NCBI GenBank assembly: GCA_013416795.1
Contig: RQSC01000027.1
Location: 267,344 to 331,343, forward strand
Source: Prasinococcaceae sp. CCMP 1430
Taxonomy: Eukaryota > Prasinodermophyta > Palmophyllophyceae > Prasinococcales > Prasinococcaceae
Direction of reading: 5' to 3'
Length of the DNA stretch: 64,000 nucleotides
Made by a program: the position numbers and the translations under genes
Shown here: positions 32,212-40,709 of the stretch, piece after piece
Layout of the letters: every line of letters begins with the position of its first letter
How positions within the stretch are numbered: the first letter of the stretch is position 1
Notes under the pieces: generated by a model
Told to the model about the DNA's origin: nothing
Databases searched by the model: none
What the model saw: the letters and a program-made list of their open reading frames with translations, nothing else

Positions 32212-33654
32212 TTGCACGCGCGCGCGCGCGAGTGCGACCGCCTCGGCGCCGCGTGTGAGCGTGTGGCGCGGACGCACGCCGCGAGGCCGGCAGGTCGTCG
32301 CCCTAGCACCGCCGCTCTGGCGCTCGCGCTCGCCGCCGACGTGGCACTGGGCGACTACGATGCGTCGGCGCGCATGGCAGCGAGCGCGCCGTGCGCGGGC
32401 GCGGTGGGATCCGCCGCCGCGGGAGCGCATGACGTGGGGGACAGGCGGCCCGGCTGGCTCGGGGCGTTGCGCGCGAGCCTCGAGGGAGTCGTCAGCTGGG
32501 ACGCGGTCCACCTGCAGCGAGCGGCGAGATGCGGCTACGAGTACGAGCACAGCCGCGCCTTCTATCCGGGCGTGCCCCGCGCGCTCGCTGCGATAGCGAA
32601 GGCGCCAGGCTTTGGCGCGGCGCGCACCGCCATTGGCGAGGCTGCGACGATGTCGGCAATCTCACTCGTCATGAGCCTGCTGTGTACAGTGGTTGCCGCC
32701 GTCGCGCTGCATCGCCTCACAACGCGCCTGTGGCGCGACGGCGTGCTGGCGGACTACAGCGCGGCGCTCTTCTGCGCGTCGCCGGCGTCGCCGTTCCTCG
32801 CGCTGGGGTACACGGAGGCGCCGTTCGCGGCGCTTAGCATGACGGGGCACGTCGCGATGGCCTCGGGGCACGCGGGTCTTGCGACGCTCCTGTACGCGCT
32901 TGCCGCGACGACGCGCTCCAACGGCGTGCTCAACGCAGGCCACGCCTGGTGCGCAGCGCTGCTCTACTCGCTCCACTCCGTGGCGACGCGTGCGGCGCCG
33001 CGCGAGCGCGCGGCAGCAGTGGCAGGGGCGTGCACTGCCGCGGCTGCGCTCTCGTTGCCTGTGCTTGCCGTGCCCGCGTGGGTGGAGCTCGATGCGCATC
33101 GGGCGTTCTGCGAGGGTGCCAGCGGCACAGTCGAGGCAGTGCGGCCGTGGTGCGCGCGCTGGCCTCTGACGTCTGCGTACGGCTTCATCCAGGCGCAGTA
33201 CTGGGGACAGGGCCTCTTCTCGTTTTGGCGGCCCGAGCAGCTGCCCAACTTTGCGATGGCGGCGCCTGCGCTCCTTCTGGCGCTCGCGTCGGCGCGGTGG
33301 GGCCTCGGCCGCTGCACCGACGCGTGGCGCGAGCGAGGGCTTGAGACACTCGGCGCGGGCAAGCGCTTGCGGGTGCTTGGTGCGCCGCTGCCGCTCGTGG
33401 CCCCAGCGGACGCGCAAGCGCAGGCTGGGGCGCTCGCGCACTTCGTGCAGCTGGGCGCGATGGCGATTGTGGCGGCTTGCTGCATGCACGTGCAGGTGGC
33501 GGCGCGCTTCATGTGCGCGCAGCCGGCCCTGTATTGGTACGCGGCGAGCGTCGCCATGCGTGGCGGCTCGCGCGCCGCGGCGCTGTGGGCTTACTTCCTG
33601 TGCTTCGGTGCGGTCGGTACTGTTGCGTTCGTCAACGGCTTACCGTACGTCTGA
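32212..33654 (+). CDS. GPI mannosyltransferase 2 (PIG-V/Gpi18)
   Basis: Up to 480 residues. Multi-pass ER membrane enzyme adding the second mannose to the GPI core. Diagnostic segments: SWDAVHLQRAARCGYEYEHS (WDAxHF-GYxYE signature), AFYPGVPRAL, PFLALGYTEAPFAALSMTGH (luminal TE motif), RSNGVLNAGHAWCAAL, and near the end VQVAARFMCAQPALYWYAAS. Several hydrophobic helices lie between. The start is unsettled: the frame is open from just after a TAG at 32206 but has no ATG until 32374, while residues before that ATG (ALALALAADVALGDYDAS) match the family's first membrane helix and DYD segment. So a short upstream exon, or a non-ATG start, is likely. PIG-K/GPI8 of the same pathway lies about 27 kb away. 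Confidence 0.85.
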   Translation: MHARARECDRLGAACERVARTHAARPAGRRPSTAALALALAADVALGDYDASARMAASAPCAGAVGSAAAGAHDVGDRRPGWLGALRASLEGVVSWDAVHLQRAARCGYEYEHSRAFYPGVPRALAAIAKAPGFGAARTAIGEAATMSAISLVMSLLCTVVAAVALHRLTTRLWRDGVLADYSAALFCASPASPFLALGYTEAPFAALSMTGHVAMASGHAGLATLLYALAATTRSNGVLNAGHAWCAALLYSLHSVATRAAPRERAAAVAGACTAAAALSLPVLAVPAWVELDAHRAFCEGASGTVEAVRPWCARWPLTSAYGFIQAQYWGQGLFSFWRPEQLPNFAMAAPALLLALASARWGLGRCTDAWRERGLETLGAGKRLRVLGAPLPLVAPADAQAQAGALAHFVQLGAMAIVAACCMHVQVAARFMCAQPALYWYAASVAMRGGSRAAALWAYFLCFGAVGTVAFVNGLPYV

Positions 33655-33693
33655 GCGCGCTGCGTGCAGGGCGTGTTGTATCTGTACTGTACT

Positions 33694-33698
33694 TTACA
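33694..33698 (-). terminator. TGTAA poly(A) signal of EF-hand gene
   Basis: TTACA on the + strand, 12 nt beyond the minus-strand stop. The TGTACTGTAC just before it may serve the convergent PIG-V gene. Confidence 0.45.
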
Positions 33699-33709
33699 TC
33701 ATTGCAAGC

Positions 33710-34264
33710 TCAGGTGGCACATGCGTGCCCGCACTGGCGCACGTGCGCTGGCGCGGCGGACGGCAAATGCGACGCGCCTCCGCGTGACGTCATCGCGACA
33801 AAGAACTCCCTGGCGGAGAGCCTCCCGTCGCCATCCTCGTCGAGCTCCTGGAATGCCGCGTCCAGCTCGAAGGCGAACTCCGCACCGCGCTCAGCGAGCA
33901 GGCCACACTCCTTGGCGGCGCGCTGCAGCGCCTCGCGCGAGATATGTCCCTCGCAGCGATCGTCAAGCGCGCGGAACGCCTCGCGCACCGCGGCCGCGTC
34001 GGCATCCGCCGCAGCGAGCGGCAGCGCTCGTTCCTGGGCGTACCTCCCCAGGGCGGTCGCGGTCACGCCCGCGTCCCCGCACGCGCCCACTAGCGCGTCG
34101 ATCTCAGCCGCGCACGGCACGCGCCCCGTCACCGCTGCGAGCGCGCAACGCACGCCGTGCCGGTCGAGCGCGCCCTCCCGCCCGCCTCCACCCGCACGGC
34201 AGAAGCGCGCATGCGCGGCCGTCGCGTGATCCACCACGCTTCCTTGCAGGCCCGCCGCCGACAT
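33710..34264 (-). CDS. EF-hand calcium-binding protein
   Basis: 184 residues from the ATG at 34264. Four helix-loop-helix-like units can be drawn, but only the last loop is canonical: ELDEDGDGRLSAREFFVAM (D-x-D-x-D-G...E). The third, LDDRCEGHISREAL, lacks the Glu at position 12 and is probably unable to bind calcium; the first two are weaker still. Size and layout are calmodulin/centrin-like. The ends of the PIG-V and EF-hand genes are only 55 nt apart, so their 3' UTRs probably overlap. Partner unknown. An open frame reaches 34354 but through a non-ATG codon. Confidence 0.7.
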   Translation of the reverse strand: MSAAGLQGSVVDHATAAHARFCRAGGGGREGALDRHGVRCALAAVTGRVPCAAEIDALVGACGDAGVTATALGRYAQERALPLAAADADAAAVREAFRALDDRCEGHISREALQRAAKECGLLAERGAEFAFELDAAFQELDEDGDGRLSAREFFVAMTSRGGASHLPSAAPAHVRQCGHACAT

Positions 34265-34525
34265 CGCGCCGGCCTGCCCGCACCCCGCCGCGCCTGTGGC
34301 GCGCAGCGCCCCTGCGCTCTGTGACGCCAACGCTGCACGAGCTGCGCGCGACAACGCCCGCCAGCGCGCGATTCAAAAAATGCAAACCCTGATGTGACTT
34401 TCAGACTGTTTGGACGTCTTTTGCACTCAAATCAACGTCACGAACCTCAAAGTTTTCAAAGTGTTTAAGACATGCAAAACATCATCGATGTGACTCTAAC
34501 CCTAACATGTCGCCACTGCGCGCTG
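34265..34525. other. Intergenic region with telomere-like CTAACCCTAAC
   Basis: 261 nt, unusually AT-rich between 34370 and 34510. Contains CTAACCCTAAC (34496-34506), and GATGTGACT occurs twice (about 34389 and 34487). No gene seen. Confidence 0.35.
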
Positions 34526-37500
34526 TCATGTGCCCGTGATATCGCCGCTTGTGCTTGGAGGACGCAGCGGTTCGCTCGCCCTGCGGCTCAAGGCCCGTAT
34601 CTCGGCCATTCGCTCACCCGCCACGACCTGCACCTCCTCGAGTGCCGCGGGATGGCGCTGAACGGCCTCCTGCCACTCGTCGCGGTCGAGCCGGAGAAGC
34701 TGGCATCCCTCGTCGCCCGTCACGACCGTTGCGACGCGAAGGCTGTCTGGGTTTAGAAGCGCCATCTCGCCAAAGTAGTCGCCCGTGCGAAGAATTTTCT
34801 GGCCCTCGCCGTCCGTGATGGCGGAGTCGCTCCCGCTTCTCGCCATTGACTTCCCAGGATCTGCGTCGTGCAGCTGCACAATCGCGCTGCCACTGTGGAT
34901 GAAGTACATCGAGTCCCCCCGATCACCGCGTCTGACGACGACCTCGCCAGGATCCATTGTCTCAAGCGCGAGCTCGGCAAAGAGCTCGTCGCAAAGCTGC
35001 GGGTGGTGCTGCATGAATGGACACTCGCGCAAGAGCTGGGCAACGCCACGGGTGAGAAAGAGAGTGCTTGCTTGGCGCGTTGTGGCTGTGCGCCTAATTG
35101 CACGCAGCGTGTCGGGAAAGTTCGCCATGACGTGGCTAAAGTCGTCCTCGTTGAGCACCAGCACTTGCACGCCCCTCTCGCCAGCACGCACGTCTGCATT
35201 GCGCTTGCTGTGGGTTTCGATGAGCGCGCCCTCGCCGAAGAAGTCGCCTAATTTGAGGCGTACCACGCCACTGCGCGAAGCGCCGCCGCGTTCATGGGCG
35301 CGCGCGCCCGAGCTCCGAACCGACGCATCCTCAGGGATCGTCGCGGGCGCCGAGCGCCGCGAGCTCCGCAAGGTCTTGCCCGCTTTGCTTGGCAGAAGAA
35401 CTTCGGCAGTGCCGTCGTAACAAAAGAACATCTCCCGCCCGATGTCGCCTCTGCGCACAATGTACTCTCCCGGTCGATACGATCTGAGTTGCATGCGCGG
35501 GAAAAGAGCGACCGCGACCTCTGAGCCCTCGTCGCCTTGCGAGAAGAGCGGGCATACCGCGACGATGCGAGCAGCGTTGTGCATTGCGTTCTCAGTCTGC
35601 CTGCCCTCTGCCGTCGTGGACACCTTCTCGGCAAAGTCGGAATCTCTGATGAGGATGGCGTCCCTGTCGTCCTTGTCGAGCTTCATGAGCTCGCACCGCG
35701 GACTCTCAACGATGATGCTGGCCGTGCGCCCAGTGTCTGTAGCCATCTCGCCGAAGAACGCGCCCTGGCCGAGCCCAGCCACGCGGTCACCCGGCAGCTT
35801 GAGCTTGCCGTCGTCGCCGTCGGGCTTGGCGACGTACACACCAAGCTCACCCCTTGTGACAAAGTAGACGCCGTCGCTGGGATCCCCCTGTCGGAAGACG
35901 TGCTTGCCCTTGCGCAGCTTGACCGAGTGAAGTGCGTCCAGGATCTGCTGGATGGACTGAAACGACAGCCCGCTGAGGCTCGGCAGCTGGAGAAGCGTTC
36001 TTCCCAGGATGTCCAAGTGGTTTGGTTTATGCGCGCGGACGAACGCGGTCAGCAGATTCGTCTGTGCCAGCTGTTCCATCCACTCCTTGTTGCGCTTGTC
36101 GCCGCTGACACCCTCGACCATGGCGCCTTCGAGAAAGAGACGGAGGCGCTCGACAGCGCCATCCGGCGCGGTCACAGACTGGGTTATCACATGCGCTTCG
36201 ACGTGGGTCATCAAGGCACCAATATACTCGCGCATCACGCCGAGGAACTGGTTTGCAGCGGTAGCCTGGGCAGCCGTGACAGAGTGAAGAGGCCGAGAGG
36301 GCGGTGCACGGGACATGTACGTCGAGCTTTCGCTGCTGCCGGCAAACGAGACCGGGCGGCGCAGGCCGATGCCAAACATGCCACCGCCGCCTCCGCTCTC
36401 GGCAGGCAGCCCCTCGCGTGCGACGACGCGTCCTTCGTCCCACAAGATCTGGTGGCTTCCATGCAGGGCCGCTGCTAGGGCGGTCGCACCCGGCAGCGTG
36501 GGAAGCATCCCGGGAGCCTTGACTTTGTTCGCGGAAAGGTCGCAGATGACGAGGCGGTCCTTGTCGACGCCCGTCGCCTTTCCCGCCCGCTTTTCGTCCG
36601 GCATACCGACGACGAAGCCGTGCGTGCGCCCTTTCTGCACGCGGCGCTCGAAGCCGGGCCCAACGATGGGTACGAGGTTCGACATGGGAAGAAGCGGCCA
36701 AAGCAGGGGCGCCAACGCGAGCACCGAGGCCGTCAGCACGCCCAGGTTCTTGTGAGTCAGAACAACAGGATATTCCAGCAACGCCGCACTCATGAGGAGG
36801 AGGCAGTTGTCCACGCTGAGCGTGGCGCAAAGCGCCGGGATAGCCCAGGTCGCAATTGCTGATGCCTCCTCAGCCTCCTGCGCCCATCTCCTCGGAGGCA
36901 TGCCGTCTTGCAGCGGGAGGCCGCCTGCTCCACGCTCCAGCACCGCGTGGGCGGCGCTGTCTCCGTGCTCCGTGGGCACGTCAGCGCGCGGGACGCGTAG
37001 CTCAGCGCCACTGTCCTTGAAGTGCCCGATCTCCCCCCTCAAGGGCACTCGCAACTTGTGATAGGCGCGCAGCGTGTCGTCGGGCGGAGCGATGCCGGCC
37101 ACTTTGCCGCCGCAGAGCGCCCCAAGGCACCTCAGCCGCTGGCGCTCGGCCAGCGCGTGGAGCACATTCCACGTGGTGGTGAAGAGCGCCTGCCGGGTCA
37201 GGAAGCAGTATACGCGCCTGGTCACGACGAAGCGGCGTTGCCGCCCGCCCGCCATGCGAGCTGCGCCCGTCGCTGCCTCCCTCCGAAAGCCGTCGCTGTC
37301 CTCGCACAGCAGGGGCGGCGCGTCCAGGAGCTCGTCGGCAGCCAGGCACACAACCCAGAACGGGCGCCTTCCACCCATTTGCGCGCCTGGTTGGAATCGC
37401 AGCAAGTACGCTCCCTCAGTGGACTCGAGCGCCCCCTTGCGCATCGCCATGTCATCGAGCGCCCCGGCCAGCAGCGGGCTGCCCTGCGCACCGGGCAGCG

Positions 37501-38188
37501 CCGAGCAGCGCGCGCCCGCGGGCATGACCATTTCTGGAAGGTTTTTGAGAACCCGGCGCAGATTGGCGCCGCGTACGCCATCCCCGTCGTTGGTCCCATA
37601 CGCATGGATCCTGCCGGTGCTATTGAATGTCTTGCCGGGCGCAAACGCGGACAGCAGCACGGGCTTCTCCATCCATGCCAGCGTCCCTCCGCCGCGGCGC
37701 GGCGTGCCCTTCGACTGCCCGCTGGGTGGCTTCGCACCAGGTGGTGCGCCCACTACCGCGAAGAGCTCGTAGGCGGGATCCGAAAGCTGCGCAGCGGTCG
37801 CGGCTGCGGGTGACAGCGAGATGCCGGTGGCGACCTGCATGAGCGCGCTTCCGGCCCTGCCGCTCTGCGGCGTCGCGGGCGTTGGAGGTGACGCCATCGC
37901 GGAGGTCACAGATGGAGAGGCACTTGTCGCCTCCGAGGCCGCCGACGCGTGCCTCGAGTATGGTGGGCTCGACGCACTGACACTGCCGCTCGCCGCGGAA
38001 CTCGTTGCCGCATGGGTTGCGCGGTCGCGGCTCTCGGCCTGCGCCACGACTGCCAAGAATTCCATCTGCCAACCGAGCATCTCGGGATCGCGCAGAGCAA
38101 TCTCCTCAGTCAGCTTGAACTGCCGCCGGCGCTTCACTTGCCGGCGGAAGCGCCGCGCGATGCGCTCCCACATTGTGAACACCCCCAT
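34526..38188 (-). CDS. DENN-domain protein with three cyclic-nucleotide-binding domains
   Basis: 1220 residues, single exon. N-terminal half: DENN module, with upstream part PAYELFAVVGAP (about residue 140), FTTTWNVLHALAERQRL (about 340), then LSVDNCLLLMSAALLEYPVV (about 460), VLALAPLLWPLLPMSNLVPI, VVGMP and DRLVICDLSANKV, the core DENN pattern; DENN proteins are exchange factors for Rab GTPases. C-terminal half: three CNB domains with phosphate-binding cassettes FFGEMATDTGRTAS (about 814), FFGEGALIETHSKRNADV (about 984) and YFGEMALLNPDSLRVATV (about 1139). Each keeps the cassette Glu and Arg that contact cAMP/cGMP, so all look binding-competent. A Rab exchange factor switched by cyclic nucleotides is the natural inference. 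ATG 38188 is preferred; the open frame upstream is a pentamer repeat without ATG. Confidence 0.85.
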   Translation of the reverse strand: MGVFTMWERIARRFRRQVKRRRQFKLTEEIALRDPEMLGWQMEFLAVVAQAESRDRATHAATSSAASGSVSASSPPYSRHASAASEATSASPSVTSAMASPPTPATPQSGRAGSALMQVATGISLSPAAATAAQLSDPAYELFAVVGAPPGAKPPSGQSKGTPRRGGGTLAWMEKPVLLSAFAPGKTFNSTGRIHAYGTNDGDGVRGANLRRVLKNLPEMVMPAGARCSALPGAQGSPLLAGALDDMAMRKGALESTEGAYLLRFQPGAQMGGRRPFWVVCLAADELLDAPPLLCEDSDGFRREAATGAARMAGGRQRRFVVTRRVYCFLTRQALFTTTWNVLHALAERQRLRCLGALCGGKVAGIAPPDDTLRAYHKLRVPLRGEIGHFKDSGAELRVPRADVPTEHGDSAAHAVLERGAGGLPLQDGMPPRRWAQEAEEASAIATWAIPALCATLSVDNCLLLMSAALLEYPVVLTHKNLGVLTASVLALAPLLWPLLPMSNLVPIVGPGFERRVQKGRTHGFVVGMPDEKRAGKATGVDKDRLVICDLSANKVKAPGMLPTLPGATALAAALHGSHQILWDEGRVVAREGLPAESGGGGGMFGIGLRRPVSFAGSSESSTYMSRAPPSRPLHSVTAAQATAANQFLGVMREYIGALMTHVEAHVITQSVTAPDGAVERLRLFLEGAMVEGVSGDKRNKEWMEQLAQTNLLTAFVRAHKPNHLDILGRTLLQLPSLSGLSFQSIQQILDALHSVKLRKGKHVFRQGDPSDGVYFVTRGELGVYVAKPDGDDGKLKLPGDRVAGLGQGAFFGEMATDTGRTASIIVESPRCELMKLDKDDRDAILIRDSDFAEKVSTTAEGRQTENAMHNAARIVAVCPLFSQGDEGSEVAVALFPRMQLRSYRPGEYIVRRGDIGREMFFCYDGTAEVLLPSKAGKTLRSSRRSAPATIPEDASVRSSGARAHERGGASRSGVVRLKLGDFFGEGALIETHSKRNADVRAGERGVQVLVLNEDDFSHVMANFPDTLRAIRRTATTRQASTLFLTRGVAQLLRECPFMQHHPQLCDELFAELALETMDPGEVVVRRGDRGDSMYFIHSGSAIVQLHDADPGKSMARSGSDSAITDGEGQKILRTGDYFGEMALLNPDSLRVATVVTGDEGCQLLRLDRDEWQEAVQRHPAALEEVQVVAGERMAEIRALSRRASEPLRPPSTSGDITGT

Positions 38189-38884
38189 TGCGCCGACCTC
38201 TTGACGTGGTACCGCACAGGGCGGCGCCTTGCGTTTCCCCCCAGAGCACGCGGCCGGAGCAACGCGGTCGCTGCACGCCCGGCCCGGCGCGCCGCACGAG
38301 CCGCGCCGCGCGGCACGCCTGACGCCTGCGCCCGCGTTCTCCCCAGACGGCAGAAGCCTCGCCCGCAGTGCGCCACGCCGAGCCGAGCCGAGCCGAGCCG
38401 AGCCGAGCCGAGCCGAGCCGAGCGATGCGCGCTGTGGCGCGCCCGCACGCGCGCGCGCACTCACGGCCCAGCTCGCAACAGCCTCGCACACACGTGCTGC
38501 GTGCGTGCTCGCTCGCCTGCATCATCGGCAGTGCATCGCTCCTCTCCCTTCGCGGGACGCTCCTACGTCACACGCCGCCCGCGGCAAAAGAATCAGGGCA
38601 ATGCATCGATGCCTTCCATACGTACTTTCCTCACGGCGTATATTCGTATGCGCGTCCACAGGTCAGGCGCACGCTCGCCGCGGCGCGCTTGTCGTATTTG
38701 GCGCGCGCGCGCCGCTTTTTCGCGTTTCGAAAGCAGTGCCGGCGCAGCGCGCGCGCGCGGCACACCCGGCGCGGGCGGCGCGAACAGCCGCCCTCGGTCT
38801 GAAGGCAGGCCTCTGACGCGGAGCGCGCGGGGCAAGGGGTGGGGGGCGCACGCCTCACGCGCCGCGCGCGCGGCCGCGGAGTGT
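38189..38884. promoter_or_regulatory. Divergent promoter region (DENN-CNB / unknown membrane protein)
   Basis: 696 nt, containing the GCCGA pentamer repeat and a (CG)-rich stretch. No further gene seen. Confidence 0.35.
38377..38418 (+). repeat. (GCCGA)n pentamer repeat, about 8 units
   Basis: Uninterrupted GCCGA units in the 5' region of the DENN-CNB gene; read on the minus strand they give SARLG repeats, but no ATG precedes them in frame. Confidence 0.9.
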
Positions 38885-40504
38885 ATGGCGCTTTTCGGGG
38901 GCGGAGAGGCCGCGCGCGCGGCGGGCGGAGAGGGGGAGGACGTTCTTTTGCAAGCGCGCCGGTTTCGCTTCCCGCCGCGCGATTCGTCTGGCAGCGAGGA
39001 GGAGGAGGGGGAGGGGGGCTGCACCGTAGAATCACCAGAGGAGCCCAGCCCGTCAGTGCTAGCGTTCGCTCGGGCCGTCCACGCGGTGGTCTGGGCGTGC
39101 GCGGTCGTGGCGGCCTCCGTTGGAATCGCCCTCGCGCGCGTCTGGGTGGCGATTCGCAGCGCCGTGCTGACCACGGCGGAAGAAATGTGGGACCTGCGCG
39201 AGGTTGTCGACGCAGCAGCGCTCCACGCCGTCGATGAAGCGAAGGCGGACCATGACGTCCAGAGCCAGAGCAGCATCGCGAGTAAGGAGCGCCTGGAGCC
39301 CACCACGCTTGTGCCCGCTGCGCGCCACGGCCCCGCAAACGTGGCCATGTCCCCGACGACGCCGATTCAAATGATGAACTTTGGAAGCGTGGATGTGCCC
39401 ACGCCAGTGACGAAAGGGCTGCCGATCGTGCACGAGGAGGACGGCCACGAAGGGGAGAGCTCGGGTAGTGACGACCCCCCTGCGACCGATGGGGGTGCCA
39501 AAGAGATGCCAGTGTTCGCCTCCGAGGCTGCGGCGGTGTCGCCCAGGCGCCCGGGCATTGGCCGGTACCGCAACGAAGGCCACTGCGGCCCAGATGACGG
39601 ACGAGAGCCGGGCATGGATGGCGTGCCCCCTCGTCGCCTGCGACGCTTTCGTCGCGGGCGCGCCTTAACCTCCGCGGACACCCGCAGGTCGAATCATGGC
39701 ACAAGGACACTGCCACCGCCCGAGGCCATCGCAATCTCAAAAGCCATGCTCGCAATCGGCGTGGAGAGTGTCGATACGAGCACTCCCTTGCCGCCGTCGA
39801 CAGCCGCCTGCTACAACAATGGTTTGAGCTCAGCAGACGACGGCGACTCAGACATGGACGTTGACGAAGATGGCACGCCTGTGCTGCCCCCGCCGATGCC
39901 GCTGAGCCCGGAGGAGTTTGTGATGCTCACGCCCATCGGCGCACCCCTGCCAGAGAGCTCGAGCAGCTGCAGCGACGACCTGGGCATGCGGAGCAGCGCG
40001 TTTCAGACCTCGGTGGCAAGCGTGCTAACGACGCCGTCGGCTGGCGACGACATCACATTCCACTCGTTCGCCGTGGGCAGCGACGATATTGAGAGCCCAC
40101 AGACCAGCTGGTTCCCGCGACGAGGAGACGCGCCGGCAGAGCCGGAGACGTGCTCTGCGTCCCAGACGCCGGGGTGCGCATGGCGCACGCCAGCGGCGAT
40201 GCCGCCGGCGGCGAGCCCACCCCACGCCGACGCTCGCGCGGGCCGAGGGCTCTTCAATAGCCCCTTGCCGCAGATGCCGGCGACGCAGCACCACACAGTC
40301 CGCGAAGGCCTCACAGGCTGGCGCAAGTGCGTCGCGGACAATTGGTGCGAGTGGGTGGCGAAAGGTGCTGACTTCTCAGCGCTCAAGCTGAATGGCGCAC
40401 GCCGTCCCGGCGCGACCGCTCGCCGCGTAGCGCGGGCAATGAAGAGCGAAGCAAGACGAGCGCTCGAGCGCATCGAGACGAACCGCGGTGGGGCCCACTT
40501 CTAA
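38885..40504 (+). CDS. Unknown protein with one membrane helix and Ser/Pro-rich tail
   Basis: 539 residues; not recognised. Acidic N-terminus (RDSSGSEEEEGEGG), one hydrophobic helix (about residues 58-90, AVHAVVWACAVVAASVGIAL), then a long Ser/Pro/Asp-rich, probably disordered region with many SP/TP sites (possible kinase targets). It ends with a basic segment carrying GWRKCVADNWCEWVAKGADF and RRVARAMKSEARRALERIE, which looks folded and may be the functional part. Start: first ATG after the GC-rich leader; upstream the frame is open but lies antisense to the DENN-CNB 5' region. It could be a tail-anchored or single-pass scaffold. No function proposed. Confidence 0.6.
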   Translation: MALFGGGEAARAAGGEGEDVLLQARRFRFPPRDSSGSEEEEGEGGCTVESPEEPSPSVLAFARAVHAVVWACAVVAASVGIALARVWVAIRSAVLTTAEEMWDLREVVDAAALHAVDEAKADHDVQSQSSIASKERLEPTTLVPAARHGPANVAMSPTTPIQMMNFGSVDVPTPVTKGLPIVHEEDGHEGESSGSDDPPATDGGAKEMPVFASEAAAVSPRRPGIGRYRNEGHCGPDDGREPGMDGVPPRRLRRFRRGRALTSADTRRSNHGTRTLPPPEAIAISKAMLAIGVESVDTSTPLPPSTAACYNNGLSSADDGDSDMDVDEDGTPVLPPPMPLSPEEFVMLTPIGAPLPESSSSCSDDLGMRSSAFQTSVASVLTTPSAGDDITFHSFAVGSDDIESPQTSWFPRRGDAPAEPETCSASQTPGCAWRTPAAMPPAASPPHADARAGRGLFNSPLPQMPATQHHTVREGLTGWRKCVADNWCEWVAKGADFSALKLNGARRPGATARRVARAMKSEARRALERIETNRGGAHF

Positions 40505-40709
40505 ATACCGCTCCGCATGTGTGAGCATCAGCTCAACACTACCGCAGGACGGGAGCACACGTCGCCAGTCCGTGCTCGCGCCCTCACGCGCGCGGCCGTG
40601 TCACGGCAGTGCCCCCCCACCCACCCATAGACCCACTGCGGGGCGCATACGTATTAAAAGGGGTTATTATGTCAGTCGTCACACCCCGCCAGTATTATGA
40701 AGCTGCTCC

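Noticed and set aside
34496-34506. True interstitial telomere
   Set aside because: Only about two units of CCCTAA; too short to be more than a motif.
38377-38491. SARLG repeats as N-terminal extension of the DENN-CNB protein
   Set aside because: No ATG precedes them in frame; they are a DNA pentamer repeat in the 5' region.
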